Under the pieces are notes generated by a model, which was not told the origin of the DNA, did not search any database, and saw only the letters and a program-made list of their open reading frames with translations. A program made the translations under genes and the position numbers. Positions 15,993 through 24,449 of a stretch of DNA of 32,454 nt are shown one piece after another. Each line of letters begins with the position of its first letter. Position 1 is the first letter of the stretch. Source of the DNA: an uncultured Alistipes sp. (GTDB lineage: Bacteria > Bacteroidota > Bacteroidia > Bacteroidales > Rikenellaceae); the NCBI GenBank assembly GCA_937880705.1, contig CALGRZ010000126.1, forward strand, positions 1 to 32,454, written 5' to 3'.

Positions 15993-16004
15993 TAATACTT
16001 TTTT
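15993..16004 (-). promoter_or_regulatory. 12-mer copy 2, upstream of the GH26 promoter
   Basis: Exact copy of AAAAAAGTATTA on the minus strand, in the direction of GH26 transcription. It ends 22 bp before the -7 element, next to the -33 TTG. Confidence 0.65.
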
Positions 16005-16036
16005 GACAAATCGTAGTACTAATACGACACGCGCCC

Positions 16037-16060
16037 GCATATAATCAGAGAGTTATATGC
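16037..16060. promoter_or_regulatory. 24-bp perfect dyad between the divergent promoters
   Basis: GCATATAA (16037-16044) and TTATATGC (16053-16060) are exact inverted copies separated by 8 bp. The centre is about 5 bp from the midpoint of the two -7 elements. It has the shape of a binding site for a dimeric regulator. Confidence 0.55.
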
Positions 16061-16104
16061 AGACCATCTATTCGCAGTATGGGAAAATAGTACTTTTATG
16101 GGAT

Positions 16105-16116
16105 AAAAAAGTATTA
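16105..16116 (+). promoter_or_regulatory. 12-mer copy 3, upstream of the GH5 promoter
   Basis: Exact copy of AAAAAAGTATTA in the direction of GH5 transcription. It ends 21 bp before the -7 element, which is nearly the same geometry as copy 2 at the opposite promoter. Confidence 0.65.
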
Positions 16117-16137
16117 TAATGATGCTATTTTATTTGT

Positions 16138-16145
16138 TAATTTTG
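16138..16145 (+). promoter_or_regulatory. -7 element of the rightward enzyme operon
   Basis: TAATTTTG matches the TAnnTTTG consensus and lies 21 bp before the GH5 ATG. No TTG is present at the -33 position, where the 12-mer copy 3 ends instead, as expected of a promoter that needs an activator. Confidence 0.55.
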
Positions 16146-16166
16146 CATTATAAAGATTGTATAGAT

Positions 16167-17498
16167 ATGAAAAAGTTTTTTGGAATAGTTATTTTGGCTG
16201 CTGTTGCAGCTCTATTTTCTCTACTCGGCGGTTGCTCAACCGAGCAGCCCGAGCAGTCGGCACCCTCGTTTATCAAGGTTGAGAACGGACAGTTCATCCG
16301 CGATGGCAAGCCCTACTACTTTGTGGGCACAAACTTCTGGTATGGTGCCATTCTCGGCTCACAGGGCGAGGGCGGCAACCGTGAGCGTCTCCACAAGGAG
16401 CTCGACATGCTCAAGGAGATGGGCGTGGACAACCTTCGCATCTTGGTAGGTGGCGATGGTGACAATGGCGTGCCCTCGAAGATCGAGCCTACGCTGCAAA
16501 CAGCCCCTGGTGTCTACAACGACGACATTCTTGACGGCCTGGACTACCTGCTCAAGGAGATGGCCGCCCGCAATATGACCGCAGTGCTCTACCTCAACAA
16601 CTCGTGGGAGTGGAGCGGTGGCTACACCCAGTATGTGGCATGGGCCGAGGGCAGCAAGGCCCCCGTACCCAGCGTCGATGGCTGGAATGCCTATATGGAG
16701 TATGCCAAGGAGTTTGTGCGCAACGAGGGTGCCAAGGCCCTCTTTGCCGACCATGTTCGCTATATCGTAGGTCGCACCAACCGCTACACGGGCGTAGCCT
16801 ATGTGGATGACCCCACGATCTTCTCATGGCAGGTGGGCAACGAGCCTCGCGCCTTCGACGACCGCAACAAGGCAGCCTTTGCCAAGTGGATAGAGTCGGT
16901 GGCCAAGCTCATCCGCGAGTTGGACCCCAACCACATGATCTCGACGGGCTCGGAGGGCTTCCATGGCTGTCAGAACGACATGGAGCTGTGCAAGCGCATC
17001 CACTCGTTTGCCGAGATTGACTATGTAAACTGCCACATCTGGCCCTACAACTGGAAGTGGATCGACGAGCAGAACATGGAGAAGCAGCTCCCCACGGCGT
17101 GTCACAACACCAAACGATATATCGACGACCATGTTGCAGTGGCCGAGGAGCTCAACAAGCCCCTCGTTGTCGAGGAGTTCGGCTTCCCACGCGACGGCAT
17201 GCTCTTCGAGCGTGGCAGCCGCACCGCCCTGCGCGACAAGTACTACGAGCACCTCTTCCGCCTCATTGAGCGTTCGGCCGAGGCCGATGGCAAGCTGGCG
17301 GGTTGCAACTTCTGGGGTTGGGGCGGCTTGGCCAAGACCAACGTCGAGGATCACATCTACTGGCAGCGTGGCGACGACTACACGGGTGACCCCGCACAGG
17401 AGCAGCAGGGTCTGAACTCGGTATTTGCCGACGATAGCCACACCATTGAGGTGATCAAGGCTGCGAACAACGCCCTCGCCGAGATGGGTAAGAGATAG
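16167..17498 (+). CDS. GH5 endo-beta-1,4-mannanase lipoprotein (subfamily 7-like)
   Basis: A 443-residue GH5 TIM-barrel enzyme, probably an endo-acting beta-mannanase. The signal ends in lipobox LLGGC (Cys23), so it is lipid-anchored and probably on the cell surface. GH5_7-type motifs are KPYYFVGTNFWYGA (48-61) and MGVDNLRI near 85-92. The acid/base is E226 in WQVGNEPRAF, and the nucleophile is E337 in VVEEFGFPRDG. The ATG at 16167 starts a clean signal peptide; a longer frame upstream runs through the promoter and is rejected. It is the first gene of the rightward operon and is followed after 11 bp by a second GH5. Confidence 0.92.
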   Translation: MKKFFGIVILAAVAALFSLLGGCSTEQPEQSAPSFIKVENGQFIRDGKPYYFVGTNFWYGAILGSQGEGGNRERLHKELDMLKEMGVDNLRILVGGDGDNGVPSKIEPTLQTAPGVYNDDILDGLDYLLKEMAARNMTAVLYLNNSWEWSGGYTQYVAWAEGSKAPVPSVDGWNAYMEYAKEFVRNEGAKALFADHVRYIVGRTNRYTGVAYVDDPTIFSWQVGNEPRAFDDRNKAAFAKWIESVAKLIRELDPNHMISTGSEGFHGCQNDMELCKRIHSFAEIDYVNCHIWPYNWKWIDEQNMEKQLPTACHNTKRYIDDHVAVAEELNKPLVVEEFGFPRDGMLFERGSRTALRDKYYEHLFRLIERSAEADGKLAGCNFWGWGGLAKTNVEDHIYWQRGDDYTGDPAQEQQGLNSVFADDSHTIEVIKAANNALAEMGKR

Positions 17499-17509
17499 AT
17501 TAAAACCGC

Positions 17510-18493
17510 ATGACGATGAAGCGATACACCTTATATATAATATGCGCGTTGGTGGCAATGCTCACCGCACTGCCTACGGCTACGGCCGTGGAGCCTCTGG
17601 CTGTGCGCAAGGGCAAGGTTGTGAAGGCCAGAAATGGCGAGGTACAGGCCCTCACGGGTGTATCTCTGGCCTGGCACCACTTTGCCGACAAGTACTACAA
17701 TCGTGGCGTGGTGCGCACGCTGGTCAAGGAGTGGCACGCAGAGGTGGTACGCGCCGCTGTGAGCGTAGAGCTGGGTGATGGCATACTCAAGAACCCCGAC
17801 CGCGCCTACAAGGCCCTCTACACGATAATCGATGCATGTATCGAGTATGACTGCTATGTGGTGGTGGACTGGCACTCGCACAACATCCGTCTGGAGGAGG
17901 CCAAGGAGTTCTTCAAGAATGTAGCTACGAAGTATGGCCACCACTCAAACATCATCTACGAGATATTCAACGAGCCCGAGTACCAGAGCTGGCGCGAGGT
18001 CAAGGCCTACTCCAAGGAGGTGATTGCGACCATCCGCGCCATAGACCCCGACAACATCATCATCGTGGGCTGCCCCCACTGGGATCAGGATGTCGACATC
18101 GTGGCCAATGACCCTATCGTAGGCTACAACAACCTTGTCTACTCGTTCCACTTCTACGCTGCGACACACCAGCTGGACAACATGCGTCGCTGCGAGTACG
18201 CCCTGGAGCACGGTCTGCCACTTATCATCTCGGAGTGCGGAGGCATGAACCACCTCGGCCAGGGTGAGGTCGACTTCGAGTGGTGGGGTCGCTGGACAAG
18301 ATGGGCGTGCGAGCGTGGCATAGGCTGGATAGCGTGGTCGCTGTCGGACAAGGTGGAGAGCTGCTCGATGCTGCGCCATGGAGCCACCACAAAGCCCCGC
18401 AGAAGCGGCTGGAAGTCGCGCGACCTGAAGGATTGGTCGCTGCTGGTGATGGCATCACTGCACCAAGAGTATCAACTTGATCAAGAGAGATAG
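17510..18493 (+). CDS. GH5 endoglucanase-like enzyme (subfamily 2-like)
   Basis: A 327-residue GH5 protein with a signal peptide (likely cleaved after about residue 26, LPTATA) and no lipobox cysteine, so it is probably periplasmic or secreted. The catalytic acid/base is E155 in IIYEIFNEPEYQSW, and the nucleophile is E242 in LIISECGG. The motifs YVVVDWHSHN (116-125) and YSFHFYAATH (211-220) resemble GH5_2 cellulases rather than the mannanase next door. The motif after the nucleophile is ECGG instead of the common EFG or EWG. Activity on the glucan or mixed parts of glucomannan is a reasonable guess. A second ATG at 17516 could be the true start. Confidence 0.87.
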   Translation: MTMKRYTLYIICALVAMLTALPTATAVEPLAVRKGKVVKARNGEVQALTGVSLAWHHFADKYYNRGVVRTLVKEWHAEVVRAAVSVELGDGILKNPDRAYKALYTIIDACIEYDCYVVVDWHSHNIRLEEAKEFFKNVATKYGHHSNIIYEIFNEPEYQSWREVKAYSKEVIATIRAIDPDNIIIVGCPHWDQDVDIVANDPIVGYNNLVYSFHFYAATHQLDNMRRCEYALEHGLPLIISECGGMNHLGQGEVDFEWWGRWTRWACERGIGWIAWSLSDKVESCSMLRHGATTKPRRSGWKSRDLKDWSLLVMASLHQEYQLDQER

Positions 18494-18495
18494 CT

Positions 18496-19734
18496 ATGAG
18501 AGACCTGCGTATCACACTTTTGGCACTCCTCACCCTCGTTGTGGGAATGCAGAGCACCTCGGCACAGAAGTTCGAGGGCTTAGCTCTTACGCCCCAGATG
18601 GGCTGGAACTCGTGGAATAAGTTTGCCTGCGACATCAACGAAGAGCTGATACGCGACATCGCCGATGCCATGGTCGAGAAGGGCATCGCCGAGGCGGGAT
18701 ACACATACATCAACCTCGACGACTGCTGGCACGCCGCAGAGCGCGATGCCGACGGCTTTATACAGTGTGACCCCGTGCGCTTCCCCTCGGGCATGAAGGC
18801 CCTGGCGGACTATGTGCATGAGCGCGGCCTGAAGCTCGGCCTATACCCCGATGCCGGCACACACCCCTGTGGCGGTCGTCTCGGCTCACTGGGCCATGAG
18901 TATCAGGATGCCTTGCAGTATGCGCGCTGGGGCATCGACTACCTGAAGTATGACTGGTGTTCGACGGACAACATCAACGCCAAGGGTGCCTACACGCTTA
19001 TGAGCAACGCCCTGCGCGCCGCAGGACGCCCCATACTCTTCTCGATGTGCGAGTGGGGCACGGCAAAGCCATGGGAGTGGGCCAAGGATATAGCGCACTC
19101 GTGGCGCACGACAGGCGATATATGGTGCTCATTTGACCAGATACTTGACCACGGCTCATGGAGGGCATGGAGCGCAATGCACATCCTCGACATGACCGCC
19201 GACCTGCGCAAATATGCCGGCCCGGGACACTGGAACGACCCCGATATGCTGGAGGTGGGCAACGGACTGACACAGAGCGAGGACCGCGCACACTTCACGA
19301 TGTGGTGCATGCTCGCAGCACCCCTGATCTTGGGCAATGACCTGCGCACGGTGAGCGACGAGACCCTCGCCATCATCCTCAACCGCAGGGTGATAGCCAT
19401 CGACCAGGATGAGCTGGGTGTGCAGGGCTACCGCTTCCTCGACGAGGGCAACTTCGAGGTGTGGCTCAAGCCCCTGAAGGGTGGCGACTGGGCCTTCTGC
19501 CTGCTCAACCGTGGCGAGGAGGAGATTAGCTACACCATCGAGTGGGAGCGATTTAACTGGACAGACGAGGAGCTATCGGGCCTCTCAACCGACTTTAGCA
19601 ACATACGCTACGACATCGAAAACCTCTGGAAGGAGGGCAAAGAGGCCAAGGAGGGGACAACGAAGCGGGCAAAGAGTGTTACCATACCCTCGCACGACGT
19701 GGTACTCTACCGTCTGCGCCCGATAGTAAAGTAA
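18496..19734 (+). CDS. GH27 alpha-galactosidase
   Basis: A 412-residue alpha-galactosidase of family 27, which removes alpha-1,6-galactose side chains, as found on galactomannan. The signal peptide ends near STSAQ (about residue 24). Family motifs are LALTPQMGWNSWNKFAC (29-45), INLDDCW (72-78), and the nucleophile D153 in GIDYLKYDWCSTD. The acid/base Asp lies within GHWNDPDMLEVGN (244-256). A C-terminal beta-sandwich begins at about residue 320. It starts 2 bp after the GH5 stop with an AGAGAG stretch in front, so translation is probably coupled. Absence of a lipobox suggests the periplasm. Confidence 0.94.
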   Translation: MRDLRITLLALLTLVVGMQSTSAQKFEGLALTPQMGWNSWNKFACDINEELIRDIADAMVEKGIAEAGYTYINLDDCWHAAERDADGFIQCDPVRFPSGMKALADYVHERGLKLGLYPDAGTHPCGGRLGSLGHEYQDALQYARWGIDYLKYDWCSTDNINAKGAYTLMSNALRAAGRPILFSMCEWGTAKPWEWAKDIAHSWRTTGDIWCSFDQILDHGSWRAWSAMHILDMTADLRKYAGPGHWNDPDMLEVGNGLTQSEDRAHFTMWCMLAAPLILGNDLRTVSDETLAIILNRRVIAIDQDELGVQGYRFLDEGNFEVWLKPLKGGDWAFCLLNRGEEEISYTIEWERFNWTDEELSGLSTDFSNIRYDIENLWKEGKEAKEGTTKRAKSVTIPSHDVVLYRLRPIVK

Positions 19735-19768
19735 ACAACAACCGCGATAACAAAAAAAAGAAGATACC

Positions 19769-21034
19769 ATGAAACGCCTTACACTCTTCACAGCACTGCT
19801 CGTTGCCACCATCCTGTCGCTGGGCACACTCTCGGCCAAGGGGCTCCTGGAGGTCAAGCCGGAGTGCACAAACAAGTGGATATACAACGAAGAGGTCTTC
19901 TTCAACATCACACTCACGGCGGGCGACGACGAAGCTACGGGCATGCTCGAGCTGAAGGTCACCACGGATAAGGGTGTCGAGCTTATGGCCATGAGCCAGA
20001 GCTACGGCATACGCGCAGGTGAGCCCTGCCAGATGCAGTTCCGCATCGCCTCACTCGAGGCCGGCTTCTACCGCGCCTACCTCTACGACGATGGCGTGGA
20101 GGCTGCCGCCTTCAACTTTGGCGTGCGCCCCGACGAGGTTATCTCGCCACGCGATGCCAACGATGACTTCTGGCCCTTCTGGGAGCAGAGCCTCAAGGAG
20201 CTCGGCGAGGTGGACCCCGAGTATAAGCTGAAGCGCGACAAGAGCCTCTCGGGCAAGCTGCGCGAGGTATATACCGTGGAGATGAAGTCGTGGGGCGGCG
20301 AGACCATCCGTGGCTACTGGGTAGTGCCCAAGGCCAAGGGCAAGTACCCCGTCATTGTGACCTATATGGGCTACAGCTCGAAGCCGTGGTGCCCCGATGC
20401 CGACTCGCGTAGCGACATCGCCGAGTTTGTGCTGTCACACCGTGGTCAGGGCCTCAACGAGTTTGAGAACAAGTATGGCGACTGGATACGCTATAAGCTC
20501 GATGACAGATATAACTACTACTACCGCGGAGCCTTCCTCGACGCTGTGCGCGCTATCGACTTTGTGTGGTCACGCGAGAAGTGCGACCGCGAGCTTATCT
20601 TCGTCGACGGCGGCTCACAGGGCGGTGCCCTGACCCTCGCTGCGGCATCGTTGGATGGCCGCATAGCAGGCGCAGCACCCTTCGTGCCCTTCCTCTCGGA
20701 CTACCCCGACTACTTTGCTATCGTCGACTGGCCGAAGTGGCCCGTAGTGGAGGAGGCCAACAGGCTGGGCCTTGAGCCCGAGCAGATGTACGACACGCTG
20801 TCGTACTTCGACATCAAGAACCTCGTGGAGCACATCAAGTGCCCCGTGCTGATGGGCTTCGGCCTGCAGGACTTTGTATGTCCACCCCACACCAACTTCG
20901 CAGGTTTCAACAACATCCCCACCGAGAAGCGTTGGATAGTCTTCCCCCACGCCGGACATCAGGTGGAGCTCGAGAGCGAGTGGTGGCAGGCACGCGAGGA
21001 GTTTTATAGAGGCATTATTCAAAGTAAGAGGTAG
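19769..21034 (+). CDS. CE7 acetyl esterase (acetylxylan esterase/cephalosporin deacetylase family)
   Basis: A 421-residue secreted alpha/beta hydrolase of carbohydrate esterase family 7, which removes O-acetyl groups from sugars. It has a signal peptide (about 1-23), an N-terminal Ig-like beta domain (about 25-120) and the catalytic domain (about 130-421). CE7 motifs are HRGQG (224-228), GGSQGG with nucleophile S283 (281-286), D368 in LQDFVCPPHT, and H397 in PHAGHQ. In a mannan locus its likely job is to deacetylate manno-oligosaccharides so that other enzymes can act; CE7 enzymes are usually described on xylan, so this is inferred from context. It starts 34 bp after the GH27 gene. Confidence 0.9.
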   Translation: MKRLTLFTALLVATILSLGTLSAKGLLEVKPECTNKWIYNEEVFFNITLTAGDDEATGMLELKVTTDKGVELMAMSQSYGIRAGEPCQMQFRIASLEAGFYRAYLYDDGVEAAAFNFGVRPDEVISPRDANDDFWPFWEQSLKELGEVDPEYKLKRDKSLSGKLREVYTVEMKSWGGETIRGYWVVPKAKGKYPVIVTYMGYSSKPWCPDADSRSDIAEFVLSHRGQGLNEFENKYGDWIRYKLDDRYNYYYRGAFLDAVRAIDFVWSREKCDRELIFVDGGSQGGALTLAAASLDGRIAGAAPFVPFLSDYPDYFAIVDWPKWPVVEEANRLGLEPEQMYDTLSYFDIKNLVEHIKCPVLMGFGLQDFVCPPHTNFAGFNNIPTEKRWIVFPHAGHQVELESEWWQAREEFYRGIIQSKR

Positions 21035-21048
21035 TTGCTCTGTCTGGC

Positions 21049-21100
21049 GTATGTAGCATCCCGCAACCGAGCATCAGGACAAAGCAGCCGAGAAAGACAA
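21049..21100 (+). repeat. Imperfect direct repeat, copy A
   Basis: A 52-bp segment starting GTATGTAGCATC and ending CGAGAAAGACAA. It matches copy B at all but five positions plus one single-base gap. It lies in the spacer between the esterase and SusC genes. Confidence 0.75.
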
Positions 21101-21169
21101 ACCGAAAATTGTATAGCGAAGGCTGATTTTAGGCATGCGAAGGGTGAGAGGGGCGAAGCATACCTTGGT

Positions 21170-21222
21170 GTATGTGAGCATCTCGAAACCGAGCATAACG
21201 ACAAAGCAGTCGAGAAAGACAA
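21170..21222 (+). repeat. Imperfect direct repeat, copy B
   Basis: A 53-bp segment starting GTATGTGAGCATC and ending CGAGAAAGACAA, 121 bp after copy A in the same orientation. It ends 36 bp before the SusC start codon, so it would be in the leader of any SusC transcript that begins upstream. Confidence 0.75.
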
Positions 21223-21258
21223 TTTTAATTACTACATATATTAATAACTTAAAAGCCT

Positions 21259-24200
21259 ATGAAAAACTTGACTTACAGAATCGCCTTGATCATTGCGATC
21301 ATGTGCGTGGGCAGTGTTCAGGCATTTGCTCAACAAGTGAAGGGTACCGTAAAGGACTCGACAGGCTCACCGATAATCGGCGCAGCAGTCGTTGTCGAAG
21401 GTACAACCGTCGGCACCACAACGGCAGCAGACGGCAGCTTTACCATCCATGCGACCAATGGTCAGCAGCTGGTGGTATCGTACATCGGCTACCTCGACAA
21501 GAAGGTAGCAGTGGTAAGTGGCAAGACCGCTTATGCTATTGTCCTCGAGGAGGATGCCCAGGACATCGATGAGGTGGTAGTGGTAGGTTACGGTACGCAG
21601 AAGCGTTCGGACCTCACCGGCTCAATCGCCTCAATATCGACCGAGGGCCTCAAGACATCGGCCATAACAAATGCCGACCAGATGCTTCAGGGTCGCGTGG
21701 CTGGTGTGCAGGTGACACAGAACTCGGGTGCCCCGGGTGGTGCTGCTTCAATCCGCGTGCGCGGTGCATCGTCAATCACCTCGTCGAACGAGCCTCTCTA
21801 CGTTATCGACGGTATCCCCTTCTCGGGTGATGGTACCTCGATCGGTGGCTTCGACTGGGCAGGTGGTACAAGCGGTCAGACAAAGGTGAACCCTCTGTCG
21901 ACAATCGCCCCCTCGGACATCGTATCGATGGACGTACTTAAGGATGCCTCGGCAACGGCTATCTACGGTTCGGCAGGTGCCAATGGTGTGGTTATCATCA
22001 CTACACGCCGCGGCGAGAAGGGCTCTATGAAGCTCAACTATGACGGCTATGTGGCTTGGCAGCAGCAGGGCAAGATGCTCGACATGATGAACCTGCAGGA
22101 GTATGCCGAGTACCAGAACGACCTCTCGGCCCTCTACCCCGCAATCGAGGTAGACGAGGCTCTGGCCGACCCCACAATCTTGGGTGATGGTACAGATTGG
22201 CAGGATGCCATCTTCCGCACTGCCCTGACCCACTCGCACTCGGTATCGTTCTCGGGTGGTACGGACAAGTTCCAGTTCGCCGGCTCGGGTGGTTACATGT
22301 CACAGGATGGTACCGTTGTAGGCTCGGGCTTCGAGCGTTACAACGCCCGCTTCAATGGCGACGGCCAGATCAACAAGTGGCTGCGTGCCGGTGGTTCGCT
22401 GGCATTTACCCACACCGACGAGGTTATCACCCGCCAGGATGGTAACGACGGTGTTATCATGGGTGCTCTGTCGATGATGCCCAACGTGCCTGTATACGAC
22501 TTCGAGGGTAACTACGCTACACCCGCTTCGATCTACGCATCGTCGGGCTACAACCCCTTGTGGCAGGCTTCGGCACAGACCAACACCCTGGTGCGTAACC
22601 GTACCATGGGTAACCTCTACCTCCAGGCCGACATCGTCGACGGCCTCAACCTGCGTACCGAGTTCGGCTTCGACCTCTCGAACAACAAGAACGAGAGCTT
22701 CATGCCCCGCTACGACTTCGGTACCGTAGCCAGCAAGATCAACCAGGCGATGATTCGTAACGACGACTCGCTGTTCTGGATCTGGAAGGCCTATGCAACC
22801 TATAACAAGACATTCAACGAGAAGCACCACTTCTCGATCATGGCCGGTTTCGAGGCACAGAAGAGCGCATGGTCAGGCTCACAGCTCATCAAGCACGGCC
22901 TGTCAAGCGACGACATCAAGATCGTGACCTCCGATGGTGAGTTTGGCTCGAACAACGGCTGGAAGGATGAGGCTACAAAGGCTTCAGGCTTCGCCCGCGC
23001 CAACTACAACTACGACGACCGCTACCTGATCACCGCTACGTTCCGTGCCGATGCTTCGTCGAAGTTCGGTCCCAGCAACAAGTGGGGCTTCTTCCCCTCG
23101 GCAGCATTTGCATGGCGTATCTCTAACGAGAAGTTCCTGCGCGACGTAGACGCCGTATCTAACCTGAAGCTCCGTCTGGGCTATGGTCTGGTGGGTAACG
23201 ACAACATCGGCACATACAAGTATGGCTCGACGATGACTACCCTGCTCTCGCCCTTCACCGGCTCTTCGTACCGCCCCTCGAACATCTCGAATGCCAACCT
23301 GCGCTGGGAGGCCTCGGAGCAGTACAACATCGGTTTGGATGCAGGCTTCGTGGATAACCGCATCGCATTCTCGGTAGATCTTTACCAGAAGGATACCCGT
23401 GACCTGCTGTTGCAGGTATCGGTACCCTCGTACCTTGGTGGCGCAATTCAGCCTCCCTTTGCAAATATCGGTAAGGTGCGCAACCGCGGTATCGACATCG
23501 CCTTGAACCTTGTACCCGTAGAGAAGCCCAACTTCCAGTGGCACTCGGATATCGTAGTATCGCTCAACCGCAACGAGGTATTGGCCCTCAACGACGACGC
23601 ACAGGTGATCTACAATGGTGTGGATGTATACTTCGGTGCTGCGTTCAAGACCGCCTCGGTGATCAAGGTGGGTGAGCCTATCGGTGCCTTCTATGGCTAC
23701 ACCACCGATGGCTACTTCCTCAACGAGGAGGATGTGCTCTCGCACGCCGTACAGGTTGAGGATGGCAACAACAAGGGTGTCAACCTCTACAACAAGAACA
23801 ACGGTGCCTACGTTGGTGATATCAAGTTCAAGGATATCGACGGCAACGGCGTCATCGACTCGAACGACCAGTCGATCATCGGTGACCCCAACCCCGACTT
23901 CACCTTCGGTTGGAACAACACCTTCACCTATCGCAACCTGGAGCTCACCATCGGCCTTAACGGTGTCTATGGTGGCGACATCCTCAACATTGCACGCTAC
24001 CGCGTAGAGTCGTTGAGCTCGCAGTGGGACAACCAGTCGGCACGCATGGCCAACCGCGCCAAGATAGCTACCGACGTCGATGGCAACGACTATCTGGCTA
24101 ACGCCGGCTCGGCAGTTGCGCCCCGCTTTGCACCCAACGACATCAACGGCAACCGCCGCATGAGCGACCGTTGGTTGGAGGATGGCTCATACCTGCGTAT

Positions 24201-24429
24201 TCAGAATGTTACGCTGGCCTACAACTTCCCGCAGCATTGGATGCGTAAGATCCACATGCAGAGCCTCAAGGTATATGTAACCTTGCAGAACCTCTACACT
24301 TGGACGGCCTACACGGGTTATGACCCCGAGATCGGTGCCTTCAACCAGTCGGCCGGTATGCAGAACTATGATATGGGTCGTTATCCCACGCCTCGTATGT
24401 ATATCATCGGTTTGAACATCGGTTTCTAA
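21259..24429 (+). CDS. SusC-type TonB-dependent outer-membrane transporter
   Basis: A 1056-residue outer-membrane protein that imports glycans, powered by TonB-ExbBD. The signal peptide is cleaved near VQAFA-QQ (residue 24). A carboxypeptidase-D-like regulatory domain follows (about 27-97, QVKGTVKDSTGSPIIGAAV), then the TonB box region DEVVVVGYGTQKRSDLTGS (104-122), a plug domain (to about 240, with ATAIYGSAGANGVVIITT) and a beta barrel ending in the usual aromatic MYIIGLNIGF. The SusD partner starts 20 bp downstream. No convincing promoter is seen in the 224-bp spacer upstream, so it may be read from the enzyme genes before it. The likely cargo is manno-oligosaccharides. Confidence 0.97.
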   Translation: MKNLTYRIALIIAIMCVGSVQAFAQQVKGTVKDSTGSPIIGAAVVVEGTTVGTTTAADGSFTIHATNGQQLVVSYIGYLDKKVAVVSGKTAYAIVLEEDAQDIDEVVVVGYGTQKRSDLTGSIASISTEGLKTSAITNADQMLQGRVAGVQVTQNSGAPGGAASIRVRGASSITSSNEPLYVIDGIPFSGDGTSIGGFDWAGGTSGQTKVNPLSTIAPSDIVSMDVLKDASATAIYGSAGANGVVIITTRRGEKGSMKLNYDGYVAWQQQGKMLDMMNLQEYAEYQNDLSALYPAIEVDEALADPTILGDGTDWQDAIFRTALTHSHSVSFSGGTDKFQFAGSGGYMSQDGTVVGSGFERYNARFNGDGQINKWLRAGGSLAFTHTDEVITRQDGNDGVIMGALSMMPNVPVYDFEGNYATPASIYASSGYNPLWQASAQTNTLVRNRTMGNLYLQADIVDGLNLRTEFGFDLSNNKNESFMPRYDFGTVASKINQAMIRNDDSLFWIWKAYATYNKTFNEKHHFSIMAGFEAQKSAWSGSQLIKHGLSSDDIKIVTSDGEFGSNNGWKDEATKASGFARANYNYDDRYLITATFRADASSKFGPSNKWGFFPSAAFAWRISNEKFLRDVDAVSNLKLRLGYGLVGNDNIGTYKYGSTMTTLLSPFTGSSYRPSNISNANLRWEASEQYNIGLDAGFVDNRIAFSVDLYQKDTRDLLLQVSVPSYLGGAIQPPFANIGKVRNRGIDIALNLVPVEKPNFQWHSDIVVSLNRNEVLALNDDAQVIYNGVDVYFGAAFKTASVIKVGEPIGAFYGYTTDGYFLNEEDVLSHAVQVEDGNNKGVNLYNKNNGAYVGDIKFKDIDGNGVIDSNDQSIIGDPNPDFTFGWNNTFTYRNLELTIGLNGVYGGDILNIARYRVESLSSQWDNQSARMANRAKIATDVDGNDYLANAGSAVAPRFAPNDINGNRRMSDRWLEDGSYLRIQNVTLAYNFPQHWMRKIHMQSLKVYVTLQNLYTWTAYTGYDPEIGAFNQSAGMQNYDMGRYPTPRMYIIGLNIGF

Positions 24430-24449
24430 TCTTTTAAAATTGGAGAAAG

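Noticed and set aside
21019..21244. Short open frames on both strands in the spacer before SusC
   Set aside because: They arise from the two 53-bp repeats, lack clear start signals and show no recognisable domain. One overlaps the esterase end in antisense.
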